A stretch of DNA of 57,661 nucleotides from Candidatus Saccharimonadales bacterium (GCA_025450135.1 JANWHZ010000038.1:1-57661), one strand, 5' to 3'. Counted from the first letter of the stretch, positions 48,775 to 57,061 are shown. A program made the numbers and translations. Notes: generated by a model not told the origin, from the letters alone.

Positions 48775-49043
48775 TACGCGACCTCCTTGTCAGCCTCACG
48801 AAGTGCAGGTTTTTCTATGATACGGTCCAACATGAAGTGTTTGCGCTTACTTATCGGACGGGTCTCAACGATTGCGACTTTGTCACCAGCCTCTGCTTCG
48901 TTTTTCTCGTCGTGCGCCATGAACTTCTTGCTGACAGTGTATTGTTTGCGGTAGATCGGGTGAGTCTTGCGGCTATGGACAGTCACGACAATGGTCTTGT
49001 CGCCCTTGGCCGAGCTCACCGTACCGATAATCGTACGTGCCAT
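48774..49043 (-). CDS. rpsQ: 30S ribosomal protein S17 (uS17)
   Basis: 89 residues: IIGTVSSAKGDKTIVVTVHS, RKTHPIYRKQYTVSKKFMAH and AGDKVAIVETRPISKRKHFM. OB-fold 16S-binding protein. Overlaps the rpmC stop by one base. Confidence 0.98.
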   Translation of the reverse strand: MARTIIGTVSSAKGDKTIVVTVHSRKTHPIYRKQYTVSKKFMAHDEKNEAEAGDKVAIVETRPISKRKHFMLDRIIEKPALREADKEVA

Positions 49044-49243
49044 TATTGTGCCTCCTTTGACAGGGCTTCACCCAGCACGGTCAAAATCCGCGCTAGATCT
49101 TTACGTTTGCTTTTGATCAGCCGAACGTTGTCAAGCTCACCGGTGTACATACGGCGGCGAAGATCAGCAATCTCTTCGCGCAATTTTGTGCTCTCCTTAG
49201 TGAGGTCGACAGTCGACAGCTTACGGATATCTGTTACTTTCAT
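49043..49243 (-). CDS. rpmC: 50S ribosomal protein L29 (uL29)
   Basis: 66 residues, two helices: KVTDIRKLSTVDLTKESTKL, REEIADLRRRMYTGELDNVR and KSKRKDLARILTVLGEAL. It lies near the peptide tunnel exit. Two nucleotides after the rplP stop. Confidence 0.97.
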   Translation of the reverse strand: MKVTDIRKLSTVDLTKESTKLREEIADLRRRMYTGELDNVRLIKSKRKDLARILTVLGEALSKEAQ

Positions 49244-49245
49244 AG

Positions 49246-49659
49246 TTAAGCCTCCTCCCTTGCCAAGAAACGAGTCTTAACTGGTAGCTTGTTCGCAGCT
49301 AAGCGCATTGCTTCTGCTGCAGTTGCGCGGTCAACTCCTTGGATTTCAAACATGACCGTACCTGGCTTAACCTTGGCAACAAAGAATTCTGGCGAGCCCT
49401 TACCGGAGCCCATTTTCACGTCAAGCGGTTTCCTCGTCACCGGCGTGTGCGGGAAGATACGGATCCAGATCTTGCCACCGCGTTTGACATAGCGAGTCAT
49501 AGCTTGTCGTGCAGCCTCGATTTGGCGTGAGGTGATCCGTTCATGACCTTGTGCCTGGAGACCGTAATCTCCAAAGGCAATATAGTTTCCGCTCGTAGCA
49601 ACACCGCGGATCTTGCCCTTTCGTACTTTGCGGAATTTACCGCCATTAGGGATTAACAT
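49246..49659 (-). CDS. rplP: 50S ribosomal protein L16 (uL16)
   Basis: 137 residues: MLIPNGGKFRKVRKGKIRGV, GYGLQAQGHERITSRQIEAA-like start of the core, GGKIWIRIFPHTPVTRKPLD and KMGSGKGSPEFFVAKVKPGT. Contacts A-site tRNA. One nucleotide separates it from rpsC's stop. Confidence 0.98.
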   Translation of the reverse strand: MLIPNGGKFRKVRKGKIRGVATSGNYIAFGDYGLQAQGHERITSRQIEAARQAMTRYVKRGGKIWIRIFPHTPVTRKPLDVKMGSGKGSPEFFVAKVKPGTVMFEIQGVDRATAAEAMRLAANKLPVKTRFLAREEA

Positions 49660-49660
49660 G

Positions 49661-50290
49661 TTACAGCACCTCCCCCTTGTAGATCCATACTTTCACGCCG
49701 ATGATGCCAGCAGCTGTATGGGCAGGCACATAGGCATAGTCTATGTCTGCACGAAGTGTATGCAGTGGTACCGAGCCAGCAACTTCCTTCTCACGACGGG
49801 ACATTTCAGCACCATTTAGGCGACCTGATACTTGGATGCGGACGCCCTTGGCACCTGCACGCATAGTATTGGCAGCACTTGACTTAACAGCGCGGCGGAA
49901 ACTAATGCGGCGCTCAAGTTGGTGAGCAATGTTTTCAGCTACCAGCTTAGCGTAGAGCTCTGGTTTCTTGATTTCCTCAATGTTCACCCGGGTTGGGATC
50001 TTATAGATCCTCTCAATTGCGTCTTTGAGCTCTTGCGCGCCTGAACCACCGCGACCAATGACTACGCCTGCTTTCGCAGTGGTGATCGTGACTGTAACTA
50101 GGTTTGGCGTGCGAGCAATCTCAACGCGGTTTACCGCACCCCGTGACCCGACCTTGTTCTGAATAATTTCACGAACCGTCAGGTCGTCGTGCAGGTATTT
50201 AGCGTAATCACGCTTGTCCACGAACCATTTGCTGCGCCAGTCTTTATTGACCTGGAGACGCATCGATACAGGGTTTACTTTTTGGCCCAT
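49661..50290 (-). CDS. rpsC: 30S ribosomal protein S3 (uS3)
   Basis: 209 residues, a little shorter than the E. coli 233. MGQKVNPVSMRLQVNKDWRS, the KH domain VVIGRGGSGAQELKDAIERI, and GAKGVRIQVSGRLNGAEMSR. Binds the mRNA entry channel. Its start overlaps the rplV stop by one base. Confidence 0.98.
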   Translation of the reverse strand: MGQKVNPVSMRLQVNKDWRSKWFVDKRDYAKYLHDDLTVREIIQNKVGSRGAVNRVEIARTPNLVTVTITTAKAGVVIGRGGSGAQELKDAIERIYKIPTRVNIEEIKKPELYAKLVAENIAHQLERRISFRRAVKSSAANTMRAGAKGVRIQVSGRLNGAEMSRREKEVAGSVPLHTLRADIDYAYVPAHTAAGIIGVKVWIYKGEVL

Positions 50291-50670
50291 TATGCTTTCT
50301 CCTTTCCTTCAGTTTTAACTGGCTTCTTTGGCGCCCTTACCTCACCATCGACGATAACGCGGATATGGCTGGTCTTGCGCTGAAATGGCAAGGCACGGCC
50401 GTGTGCTGCCGGACGATAACGCTTAAGGCGTGGGCCTGGCGTTACGCTGATCTCAATGATCTGGAGTGAATCTGGCTTCATATTGTGATTGTGGTCGGCA
50501 TTTGCCTGGGCACTGGCAACTACTTTACGCACAGCTTCTGCACTGCGGCGAGGCGTATGCTCGAGGATAATGAGTGCGTCAGCGACACTGCGGCCACGGA
50601 CTAGCTGAGCAACAACTCCGACCTTGCGCGGGCTCATACGAACACCTTTAGCGATTGCTTGTACTGGCAT
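50290..50670 (-). CDS. rplV: 50S ribosomal protein L22 (uL22)
   Basis: 126 residues: IAKGVRMSPRKVGVVAQLVR, GRSVADALIILEHTPRRSAE, and YRPAAHGRALPFQRKTSHIR with the tunnel-lining hairpin. A short Lys-rich tail follows. Confidence 0.98.
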   Translation of the reverse strand: MPVQAIAKGVRMSPRKVGVVAQLVRGRSVADALIILEHTPRRSAEAVRKVVASAQANADHNHNMKPDSLQIIEISVTPGPRLKRYRPAAHGRALPFQRKTSHIRVIVDGEVRAPKKPVKTEGKEKA

Positions 50671-50673
50671 ATA

Positions 50674-50949
50674 TTACCCCTGAGCCTTTGCTAGTTTGCC
50701 ACCATGGCCGCGGAACTTGCGGGTAGGCGAAAATTCACCCAGCTTATGGCCAACCATGTTTTCAGTAACGAATACTGGAACGTGCACTTTGCCGTTATGA
50801 ACCGCAATGGTGCGGCCGACAAAGTCTGGGCTAATCGTACTAGCACGTGCCCAAGTCTTGATGATGGTACGGTCTTCGGGAGCAAGCGCAGCTACTTTCT
50901 TCGCAAGCTTGAAATCCACAAATGGACCTTTTTTCAGTGATCTACTCAT
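50674..50949 (-). CDS. rpsS: 30S ribosomal protein S19 (uS19)
   Basis: 91 residues: MSRSLKKGPFVDFKLAKKVA, IKTWARASTISPDFVGRTIA, and VGHKLGEFSPTRKFRGHGGK. 30S head protein near the A site. Standard length. Confidence 0.98.
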   Translation of the reverse strand: MSRSLKKGPFVDFKLAKKVAALAPEDRTIIKTWARASTISPDFVGRTIAVHNGKVHVPVFVTENMVGHKLGEFSPTRKFRGHGGKLAKAQG

Positions 50950-50960
50950 GGGAACCTACC

Positions 50961-51797
50961 TTATTTCCTCTTAGCCGCATGTCGGCTTCTTACGATAAAT
51001 TGGCTAGTATTCTTGCGGCGGCGTGTCTTATAACCAAGCGTCTTCTGACCCCATGGCGTACGAGGTGCCTTAGCCATACGATGACGGCCACCATCACCAC
51101 CACCGTGAGGGTGGTCAACCGCATTCATAACAACACCGCGAACTGATGGACGAATACCTAGGTGACGTGAGCGACCGGCCTTACCGATTTTCACGTTCTG
51201 ATGCTGTTCGTTACCGACTAAGCCGATGCTGGCAGTGCATGCAAGGTTAAATAGGCGAACTTCACCGCTTGGCAAACGAACTTGGGCATATTCCCCCTCC
51301 TTAGCCATCAGCTGAGCACCATTACCAGCCGCACGAACAATTTGAGCACCACGACCTGGCTGGAGTTCAATAGCATGAATAGTGCTACCAACTGGGATAT
51401 TCTTGAGCGCTAGGCGATTGCCATTTTCAATTGGGACTTCTTCGCCGCTTTGAATTTTCTGGCCGACCTTCATGCCATTCGCTGCAATGATGTAATGGTA
51501 TTTGCCGTTGTCTTCTTTGATACGGGCTATACGGGCACTACGATTTGGGTCATACTCGATCTGTTCGATAATCGCAACAGTACCTGCTGGCAGCCCGAAA
51601 TTTACCAAACGATAGAATTTACGAGCACCACCACCTTGATGACGGGTTGTAATGCGCCCCTGATTGTTGCGACCATTGCCTCTTCGTTTCGGCACGAGCA
51701 GTGAGCGTAAAGGCTTCTTGGTCGTGACTTCGTCGAAGTTCTGCGTCGTCATGCCGCGGCGCGCTGGACTGGTTGGGTTATATTGCTTAATAGGCAT
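50961..51797 (-). CDS. rplB: 50S ribosomal protein L2 (uL2)
   Basis: 278 residues: IKQYNPTSPARRGMTTQNFD, GRNNQGRITTRHQGGGARKF and the C-terminal VMNAVDHPHGGGDGGRHRMA that contacts the peptidyl-transferase centre. A primary 23S-binding protein. Standard length. Confidence 0.98.
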   Translation of the reverse strand: MPIKQYNPTSPARRGMTTQNFDEVTTKKPLRSLLVPKRRGNGRNNQGRITTRHQGGGARKFYRLVNFGLPAGTVAIIEQIEYDPNRSARIARIKEDNGKYHYIIAANGMKVGQKIQSGEEVPIENGNRLALKNIPVGSTIHAIELQPGRGAQIVRAAGNGAQLMAKEGEYAQVRLPSGEVRLFNLACTASIGLVGNEQHQNVKIGKAGRSRHLGIRPSVRGVVMNAVDHPHGGGDGGRHRMAKAPRTPWGQKTLGYKTRRRKNTSQFIVRSRHAAKRK

Positions 51798-51798
51798 A

Positions 51799-52245
51799 CT
51801 ATCTGTCTCCCTGCTTCTTGAACAAGCGAGTCACACGGGCAGCCCCTTTGGGGGTTACCTGCTTAGCCTCAGCCTTCTGCTGTTTAGCCATCGCTTTCTC
51901 AACTTGCTCTTGGGCTTTCTGTTCTTTTTCTTCGCTTTCTTCAACAGCAGCGAAGATCGGCAGCGTTGAACCCTTAGCAACTTTTACATATGCTTTTTTA
52001 ATATCCATGCGTGTACCATCGGTCAAACCGCGGCGGCGCCCAGTCAGTGAAACTGTTCGCTTCGCCTTGCCCTTGACGTTCGTGATGTTGACTGAGTCAA
52101 CCTTTACATCAAACTGGGCTTCAACTGCGCGAGCAACCATATGCTTATTGGCGCTGGCTGGGACATTAAAGACGTAGACATTGGACGTTTGAGCCTGGGC
52201 ATAGGTTTGTTCGCTAAGACGCGGGCGCAAAATAAGCTCTTTCAT
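51799..52245 (-). CDS. rplW: 50S ribosomal protein L23 (uL23) with C-terminal extension
   Basis: 148 residues; the core of about 100 residues includes RPRLSEQTYAQAQTSNVYVF, VEAQFDVKVDSVNITNVKGK and RRRGLTDGTRMDIKKAYVKV. The last 45 residues form a Glu/Lys/Gln-rich helix-like extension (ESEEKEQKAQEQVEKAMAKQ). L23 docks trigger factor and SRP at the tunnel exit. The tail is unusual. Confidence 0.96.
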   Translation of the reverse strand: MKELILRPRLSEQTYAQAQTSNVYVFNVPASANKHMVARAVEAQFDVKVDSVNITNVKGKAKRTVSLTGRRRGLTDGTRMDIKKAYVKVAKGSTLPIFAAVEESEEKEQKAQEQVEKAMAKQQKAEAKQVTPKGAARVTRLFKKQGDR

Positions 52246-52904
52246 TATTTGGCCTCCTTAGCTGGCTTCTTAGCTGTGCCGAGCCATTCAGTTACGATGG
52301 CAAGCGCTTTCTCGCTCATAACGATTACGTTGGCATTCATAATGTCAAACACGTTAAGATAGCGAGCATCAACAGCTTTGACATCAGTCAAATTGCGGGT
52401 TGCACGCTCTACCAAGTCATCCTTAACACTCACCACAATCAGCACACGGCCGGTAGCATCAACCTTGTTCAGCAAGTCGGCAGTCTTGGAAACCTTGCCA
52501 TCCTTAGTTTCGAATGTTTCGATGACACGAATACGGTTTTCGCTGGCAGCCAAGCTCAGTGCTTGGCGCAGCGCAGTGCGCTTAGTTTTTACCGGAACGG
52601 TCAGTGAGTAGTTCTCGCTGCCGGTTGGCCCGAAGACGATACCACCGTGTCGCCATTGCGGAACACGTGATGAGCCGAAGCGGGCGCGTCCGGTACCCTT
52701 CTGGCGCCATGGCTTCTTACCACCGCCACTAACAAGGCCGCGAGTTTTGGTGATTGCCAGGTTTTCGCGGCCGTTTGCTAAGTATGCGTTGTATGCGAGC
52801 TTGAGAAGCTCAAAATTCTTCGGCATAACACTAAAGACGCTCTTATCGAGAGAAGCAGCGGTCGTCGCTTTAGTACCTGTCTTGGTGAAGGTTGGAGTAG
52901 CCAT
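52245..52904 (-). CDS. rplD: 50S ribosomal protein L4 (uL4)
   Basis: 219 residues: NLAITKTRGLVSGGGKKPWR, QKGTGRARFGSSRVPQWRHG then GGIVFGPTGSENYSL. These include the loop that lines the exit tunnel. In E. coli, L4 represses the S10 operon. Overlaps the rplC stop by one base. Confidence 0.98.
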   Translation of the reverse strand: MATPTFTKTGTKATTAASLDKSVFSVMPKNFELLKLAYNAYLANGRENLAITKTRGLVSGGGKKPWRQKGTGRARFGSSRVPQWRHGGIVFGPTGSENYSLTVPVKTKRTALRQALSLAASENRIRVIETFETKDGKVSKTADLLNKVDATGRVLIVVSVKDDLVERATRNLTDVKAVDARYLNVFDIMNANVIVMSEKALAIVTEWLGTAKKPAKEAK

Positions 52905-53521
52905 TACTTAGCCCCCTTCAAAACAACAATCCCCCGTTTTGGACCGGGGACTGCACCTGTTACGCCAATAATGTTCTTGTCGAGGTCAACAAGCGCAATG
53001 CTGAGATTCTTGACCGTGACTTGCTCGTGACCCATCTGACCTGCCATACGCTTACCTGGACGAATGTTCTGAGGGAACATTGAACCAATGGAACCGACGC
53101 GACGATACGAACGGCCACCGTGTGTCTTACGACCACGGTGAAAGTTGTGTCGCTTGATTGTGCCTGCCCAACCCTTACCCTTGCTTACGCCGGTAGCGTC
53201 GACTTTGTCACCAACTGAAAAGACCTCGACGTTGATTTTTTCTCCAACTTTGAGGTCTTCTGGGATTTCTTCTGCACGGAACTCACGAATAATCTTTGGC
53301 GTAATACCGGCACCCTTAAAATGGCCAGCTTGCGCCTTCGTTACGCTTTGCTTCTTGGCTTCTTCGAAGCCTACTTGGACCGCAGTATACCCATCTGTTT
53401 CAGGCGCCTTGACCTGAGTGACGACGTTCGGACTAGCGGAAAGCAAGGTTACAGCAGCAACCGTACCATCTTCAGCGATAGTACTGGTCATGCCAACCTT
53501 TCGGGTAATTAATGCTTTCAT
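52904..53521 (-). CDS. rplC: 50S ribosomal protein L3 (uL3)
   Basis: 205 residues: MKALITRKVGMTSTIAEDGT, VDATGVSKGKGWAGTIKRHN, HRGRKTHGGRSYRRVGSIGS and QMGHEQVTVKNLSIALVDLD. Large-subunit assembly protein. It is the first gene of the S10-type operon here, since rpsJ is elsewhere. About 300 nt of leader precede it. Confidence 0.98.
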   Translation of the reverse strand: MKALITRKVGMTSTIAEDGTVAAVTLLSASPNVVTQVKAPETDGYTAVQVGFEEAKKQSVTKAQAGHFKGAGITPKIIREFRAEEIPEDLKVGEKINVEVFSVGDKVDATGVSKGKGWAGTIKRHNFHRGRKTHGGRSYRRVGSIGSMFPQNIRPGKRMAGQMGHEQVTVKNLSIALVDLDKNIIGVTGAVPGPKRGIVVLKGAK

Positions 53522-53824
53522 AGTTACCTCAGTTATTGATTTGATATTTATGGCCGCGTTATAGCGACGTAAAGCGCGTACGCCCTTAAAAGCGCATCAT
53601 CGCCCTCAACTTGAACTTCGTTTCGCTTACCATCGGCCGCGGCCTTAGGTGTTAACGTCTGGTGAAAATAGCGGTCGCACTGCTTGGATCAGTCAACCTA
53701 CATACACCACACGTAGAATTCCAAGATACAACATAAGAGTAACACGCATATGTTACTCCTGTCAATGCGGTGTACATAATACTACACATATGTAAGATTA
53801 TTCACACACTTGTCAGCGATTGGT
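53522..53824 (-). promoter_or_regulatory. Leader region of the rplC operon
   Basis: About 300 nt without a long gene. On the minus strand I see TATTAT near 53780, a hairpin GAGTAAC/GTTACTC (53737-53758), a possible 18-codon peptide (53693-53749), and a GGCGTACGC/CGC-rich stretch before the GAGGTAACT ribosome-binding site of rplC. The S10-operon leader normally binds L4. No E. coli-type L4 site can be recognised here by eye. Confidence 0.4.
53693..53749 (-). CDS. Possible 18-codon leader peptide of the rplC operon
   Basis: ATG 53749 preceded by AGGAG at 6 nt reads MRVTLMLYLGILRVVYVG then TGA at 53693. The peptide is hydrophobic with several Val/Leu/Tyr codons. The AGGAG and ATG lie partly inside the GAGTAAC hairpin, so translation could be structure-gated. 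It may simply be chance. Confidence 0.3.
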   Translation of the reverse strand: MRVTLMLYLGILRVVYVG

Positions 53825-54412
53825 TTACTCACGGCTCACTAATCGAACCAATTCAAACTGAACAAATACGAAGAGAACAAACATTTCGAACGAGTAGAAC
53901 AAGGGAAACGCGTAGTTGGCAAAATTCCATGTTGTAATCGTGATGAGCGTAAGCACGCCACTAATAGTGGAAGCCAGCCACGGCCATGCCTGTTCGGTGC
54001 GTGGATGGTAGTAAGCCTTTATGCCAGTCGGAAACGTGGCAAGTCCTTCAGATATTAGACTGAGAATGATAGCCACGTTACCGACTTTCGTCACATACCA
54101 CAGTACAAGCCCAATCATTGCAAGTAAGCCACAGGTCAGATCTCGGATATTCAGGCGCCAGTACGCCCGCTTATTAAAGAACGACGCAATAAACACACTC
54201 AATGGGAACATGCTGACACTTAGCGTCATGAGCGCCTGAAACCCAACATGCTGGCTTACTTGCGCCAGAAAGGTAATAAACGGGGCAATCGACCAAATAA
54301 AAAAGGTTACTTTATTCGGTTTGATCTTGCCCTGCAGAGTGCCAAGCACGTAGCTTAGCGTGCCCATGCCATTGATAACAATGCCAGAAAGTATAAGTAG
54401 CTGGGCAAGCAT
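53825..54412 (-). CDS. Polytopic membrane protein, unknown function
   Basis: 195 residues with about six hydrophobic segments: LAQLLILSGIVINGMGTLSY, KVTFFIWSIAPFITFLAQVS, VSMFPLSVFIASFFN, LTCGLLAMIGLVLWYVTKVG, LASTISGVLTLITITTWNFA and the C-terminal SFEMFVLFVFVQFELVRLV. It resembles PQ-loop/SWEET-sized transporters only in topology. I recognise no motif. It follows the 54432 gene by 19 nt. Confidence 0.8.
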   Translation of the reverse strand: MLAQLLILSGIVINGMGTLSYVLGTLQGKIKPNKVTFFIWSIAPFITFLAQVSQHVGFQALMTLSVSMFPLSVFIASFFNKRAYWRLNIRDLTCGLLAMIGLVLWYVTKVGNVAIILSLISEGLATFPTGIKAYYHPRTEQAWPWLASTISGVLTLITITTWNFANYAFPLFYSFEMFVLFVFVQFELVRLVSRE

Positions 54413-54431
54413 GTCCGCAGTATAACAAAGA

Positions 54432-54707
54432 TTAATAAGTAATCATGAGGCCGATCTGCGACCAAAACCCGATCAACATTGCTACCAATAGAACTGCATA
54501 CTCTATCTTACGGTCAATCTTGAAACTGTCGTGTGCAGCGAATAAGAAGCCGATGACCAAACCAATTGGAATTGGTATGTTGCTGCCGTCCGCTCGGCCA
54601 ATCCGTAGCCAAAGCGTCCCAATGATCAAGTACATAACGAGTTTTAGCACGTACACACTATCCAGCTCGACAGGCTGCATTTTTGATTTTCTTTTTGTTT
54701 TTGCCAT
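54432..54707 (-). CDS. Small two- or three-helix membrane protein
   Basis: 91 residues. A Lys-rich N-terminus (MAKTKRKSKMQPVEL) is followed by hydrophobic segments VYVLKLVMYLIIGTLWLRIG, IPIPIGLVIGFLFAAHDSF and YAVLLVAMLIGFWSQIGLMI. The function is unknown. It lies in the maf-idi group, 24 nt after the idi stop. Confidence 0.75.
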   Translation of the reverse strand: MAKTKRKSKMQPVELDSVYVLKLVMYLIIGTLWLRIGRADGSNIPIPIGLVIGFLFAAHDSFKIDRKIEYAVLLVAMLIGFWSQIGLMITY

Positions 54708-54731
54708 TGTATTTATTGAAGCACACGCACT

Positions 54732-55286
54732 TTAGTTGGACAAGCTTACGAACGGCTCAATATCTTCGATGTGCTGGTACTGATCTTTGCACCACCAGCT
54801 CATTTTGTCGGCATCTTCCGTTAGTATTTGGATATATTCGGGCCAGGCTTTCCATTTGTACGCTTCAACTTCAGTAGGATTTGGCACCGGCTCGCTATCC
54901 ACATACGCCACATATATAGGGCAGAACTCATGTTCCACGATACCATTGTAAGGAGGCGTGATGTACACGTACTTTGGAAGAATGCATCTGATGTCTTGAA
55001 GACCGGTTAGGCCCAGTTCGAATTTGCCACGACGTACGATAGCCGCTTCGATCACTTCACCTGGCGCTGGATGGCCACAGAAGCTGTTACTCCAGACGCC
55101 CGGCCAGACTTTCTTAGAATGGGCACGCTGCGTCACGAGGAACTTGTGGTCGCTCCGCCGGAACACGTAACATGAGAATGCCAGATGCAGCTTCGTTTCC
55201 GCATTGTGGCACTCTAACTTCGACCCTACCTCGCCAGTCGGCTTCCCAGCTTCGTCTACAAAGATAATCAACTCTTGCTCAGCCAT
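54732..55286 (-). CDS. idi: Isopentenyl-diphosphate delta-isomerase, type 1 (Nudix fold)
   Basis: 184 residues. FLVTQRAHSKKVWPGVWSNS then FCGHPAPGEVIEAAIVRRGK contain the metal-binding His and the active-site Cys (SFCGHP). EHEFCPIYVAYVD has the second catalytic Glu and Cys. It converts isopentenyl to dimethylallyl diphosphate for isoprenoids. The start overlaps the maf stop by 8 nt. It is the only isoprenoid-pathway gene visible here, and the precursor source is unknown. Confidence 0.93.
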   Translation of the reverse strand: MAEQELIIFVDEAGKPTGEVGSKLECHNAETKLHLAFSCYVFRRSDHKFLVTQRAHSKKVWPGVWSNSFCGHPAPGEVIEAAIVRRGKFELGLTGLQDIRCILPKYVYITPPYNGIVEHEFCPIYVAYVDSEPVPNPTEVEAYKWKAWPEYIQILTEDADKMSWWCKDQYQHIEDIEPFVSLSN

Positions 55287-55908
55287 CTATGTGTTCCACT
55301 AGAGCGGCTTGCCTTACAGGAACATCAAGCTGAACTTGATGAGCCGTTATACCGCATTGATTTAAAAAGATTGCTAATAATCGTGTCGGCAACCCAACTA
55401 TTGTATCGTAATCGCCTTCGATGTGATCGATCAATGGTGCCGCACCACTCTGAATTCCATATCCACCGGCTTTATCCGCATAGTCACCTGTTGCAAGATA
55501 TGCGTCCACGGTCTGCGGGTTGTAGGGTTTAAAGACCACCCGTGTTTCTTCTGCGCCACACAACATAATCCCCTTTACTCGGGACGCAACGACAACGCTG
55601 GTCGTTACGATGCTACCGCGACCACTCATGCGTTGAAGCATTTGCTTTGCTTCATCAATGTCATACGGCTTGGCGAGCTGTTCATTGTCAATCGAAACAA
55701 TCGTATCTGAGCCTACGACCAACGCATCAGGGTACTTATTGGCCACTGCATTCGCTTTTCCAATCGCCAGCTCCTGTGCAACGATAGCAGGCAAACGACT
55801 AGAATCTAACACCTCATCATAATTGCTCGGAACGATTTCGAACATAAGCCCCATAGAAGTGAGCAATTCTTTTCGTCGAGGTGACTGGCTGGCAAGGATA
55901 ATACGCAT
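55279..55908 (-). CDS. maf: Maf-family nucleoside triphosphate pyrophosphatase
   Basis: 209 residues. MRIILASQSPRRKELLTSMG is the conserved N-terminus and DALVVGSDTIVSIDNEQLAK then GGYGIQSGAAPLIDHIEGDY are the signature blocks. Maf proteins hydrolyse dTTP, UTP or CTP and modified nucleotides to monophosphates, acting as house-cleaning enzymes. The gene follows the rpsJ terminator and heads maf-idi-two membrane proteins. Confidence 0.95.
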   Translation of the reverse strand: MRIILASQSPRRKELLTSMGLMFEIVPSNYDEVLDSSRLPAIVAQELAIGKANAVANKYPDALVVGSDTIVSIDNEQLAKPYDIDEAKQMLQRMSGRGSIVTTSVVVASRVKGIMLCGAEETRVVFKPYNPQTVDAYLATGDYADKAGGYGIQSGAAPLIDHIEGDYDTIVGLPTRLLAIFLNQCGITAHQVQLDVPVRQAALVEHIDG

Positions 55909-55936
55909 CTTAATTTATCCTATCTCAAAATCAACT

Positions 55937-55967
55937 AAAAAGCGCCCCCTTCACAGAAGCGCTTTTT
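55937..55967 (-). terminator. rpsJ terminator
   Basis: AAAAAGCGC and GCGCTTTTT pair in a 9 bp stem with a 13 nt loop. It lies directly after the rpsJ stop on the minus strand and upstream of maf, so rpsJ is transcribed alone. Confidence 0.8.
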
Positions 55968-55981
55968 AAAGAAGGACCAAG

Positions 55982-56311
55982 CTACATTTTTATTTCGACG
56001 TCGCAACCAGCCGGTAGACTCAGGTTCATGAGGCTATCAATCGTCTTCGGCGTCGGTTCAAATACATCGATTAGGCGCTTATGGGTACGCATTTCAAATT
56101 GCTCACGGCCCTTCTTATAAACGTGCGGGCTTTTCACAACAGTGAATGTACTCTTGCGTGTTGGAAGAGGGATCGGGCCTGCAAGAGTAGCACCAGTGCG
56201 CAAAGCGGTATCAACAATCTGCTTGGCAGCTTGGTCAATGACACGGTGATCGTATGCTTTTAGGCGGATACGAATCCGCTGCTTTTGCTCTGTCTTATTG
56301 CCGTCTGGCAT
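55982..56311 (-). CDS. rpsJ: 30S ribosomal protein S10 (uS10), detached from the S10 operon
   Basis: 109 residues: KQRIRIRLKAYDHRVIDQAA, KQIVDTALRTGATLAGPIPL, PTRKSTFTVVKSPHVYKKGR then EQFEMRTHKRLIDVFEPTPK. NusE/S10 also works in antitermination. It lies 2.5 kb upstream of rplC with four unrelated genes between them and its own promoter and terminator. The promoter is at 56419-56446 and a 100 nt leader holds a GTCGG/CCGAC hairpin. Confidence 0.97.
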   Translation of the reverse strand: MPDGNKTEQKQRIRIRLKAYDHRVIDQAAKQIVDTALRTGATLAGPIPLPTRKSTFTVVKSPHVYKKGREQFEMRTHKRLIDVFEPTPKTIDSLMNLSLPAGCDVEIKM

Positions 56312-56418
56312 AGCAACTACTCCTACGTCGGCTCAACCCGACTCGGCGCTGTAACATCTCGTCAAATCACTTGGGACTTAACGTGACTTTTAGTCAGCGC
56401 AAATTAATTTATGGATAT

Positions 56419-56446
56419 ACTATACCACAAGTTAACTAAGGATCAA
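56419..56446 (-). promoter_or_regulatory. rpsJ promoter
   Basis: Minus strand: TTGATC (56441-56446), 16 nt spacer, TATAGT (56419-56424). The -35 lies inside the 3' end of the 56432-56779 gene. Confidence 0.65.
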
Positions 56447-56779
56447 AGCAGGCACATATGCTGACTGCTGCGGCACATGAAAAGCCTCCTGTGCCATTGC
56501 CAAGTAGTACCTCCCGAGTTGACGGTTAACCCTCGACCCGTACTTGGGCGTAAGCGGCTCAATGAATCTGGATTTACCTGCCTCAAGTACCGCCTGCTCA
56601 ATTTGTACTTTATGACGGGCAGCTACCCGCGGCGGCGTACTCGAAGTCGTCACCATAGCAACAAGCATGTCGCCGTAATGTACTTCATGCATAGCGAGCA
56701 GCCCGAGCTTAAACGCTTTTGTGCAGGCATCCATCGCTCCTTCCTGGCCTACAGAAAAGAAAACGTGCTCGATATCCAT
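56432..56779 (-). CDS. Hypothetical protein
   Basis: 115 residues from ATG 56779 (MDIEHVFFSVGQEGAMDACT); a longer upstream frame looks unlikely. No membrane segment. EVHYGDMLVAMVTTSSTPP and HKVQIEQAVLEAGKSRFIEP are helical or mixed and SRVNRQLGRYYLAMAQEAFH is a helix. GGGTAGG lies before the start. The function is unknown. Its end overlaps the rpsJ promoter. Confidence 0.5.
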   Translation of the reverse strand: MDIEHVFFSVGQEGAMDACTKAFKLGLLAMHEVHYGDMLVAMVTTSSTPPRVAARHKVQIEQAVLEAGKSRFIEPLTPKYGSRVNRQLGRYYLAMAQEAFHVPQQSAYVPALILS

Positions 56780-57061
56780 ACATTGCCTACCCTTCGTGCT
56801 TATGCGAATTAGCAGACTAAAGCTTATCGAGATCTCGTGCGAGGCTCTATGAAAAATGGCACATTTCATCCAGCGCAAAACCATCCCATCTCAAATTGGC
56901 AAGCTAAAAGTGATAGAAGAAACACGACATAATAAACTAATGAGCGCCGTTCACTAGCAGGCATTAGTTGCACCAAACAACCAATGGTTATGCGGCCGCA
57001 TTTTCCAAGTCCTACAAGACTACTTCGTGACCAGCGTGAAACGTGGGACAGTTTTGCCGTG
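56780..57061 (+). other. Gene-free stretch
   Basis: I see no convincing coding frame or RNA gene. A minus-strand open frame (56866-57114) starts inside the small gene at 57062-57238 and lacks a recognisable domain, so I do not call it. Confidence 0.4.

Noticed and set aside
48675..49280. 201-codon plus-strand frame in the ribosomal cluster
   Set aside because: It lies across rplN, rpsQ and rpmC, which are certain; shadow of their codon bias.
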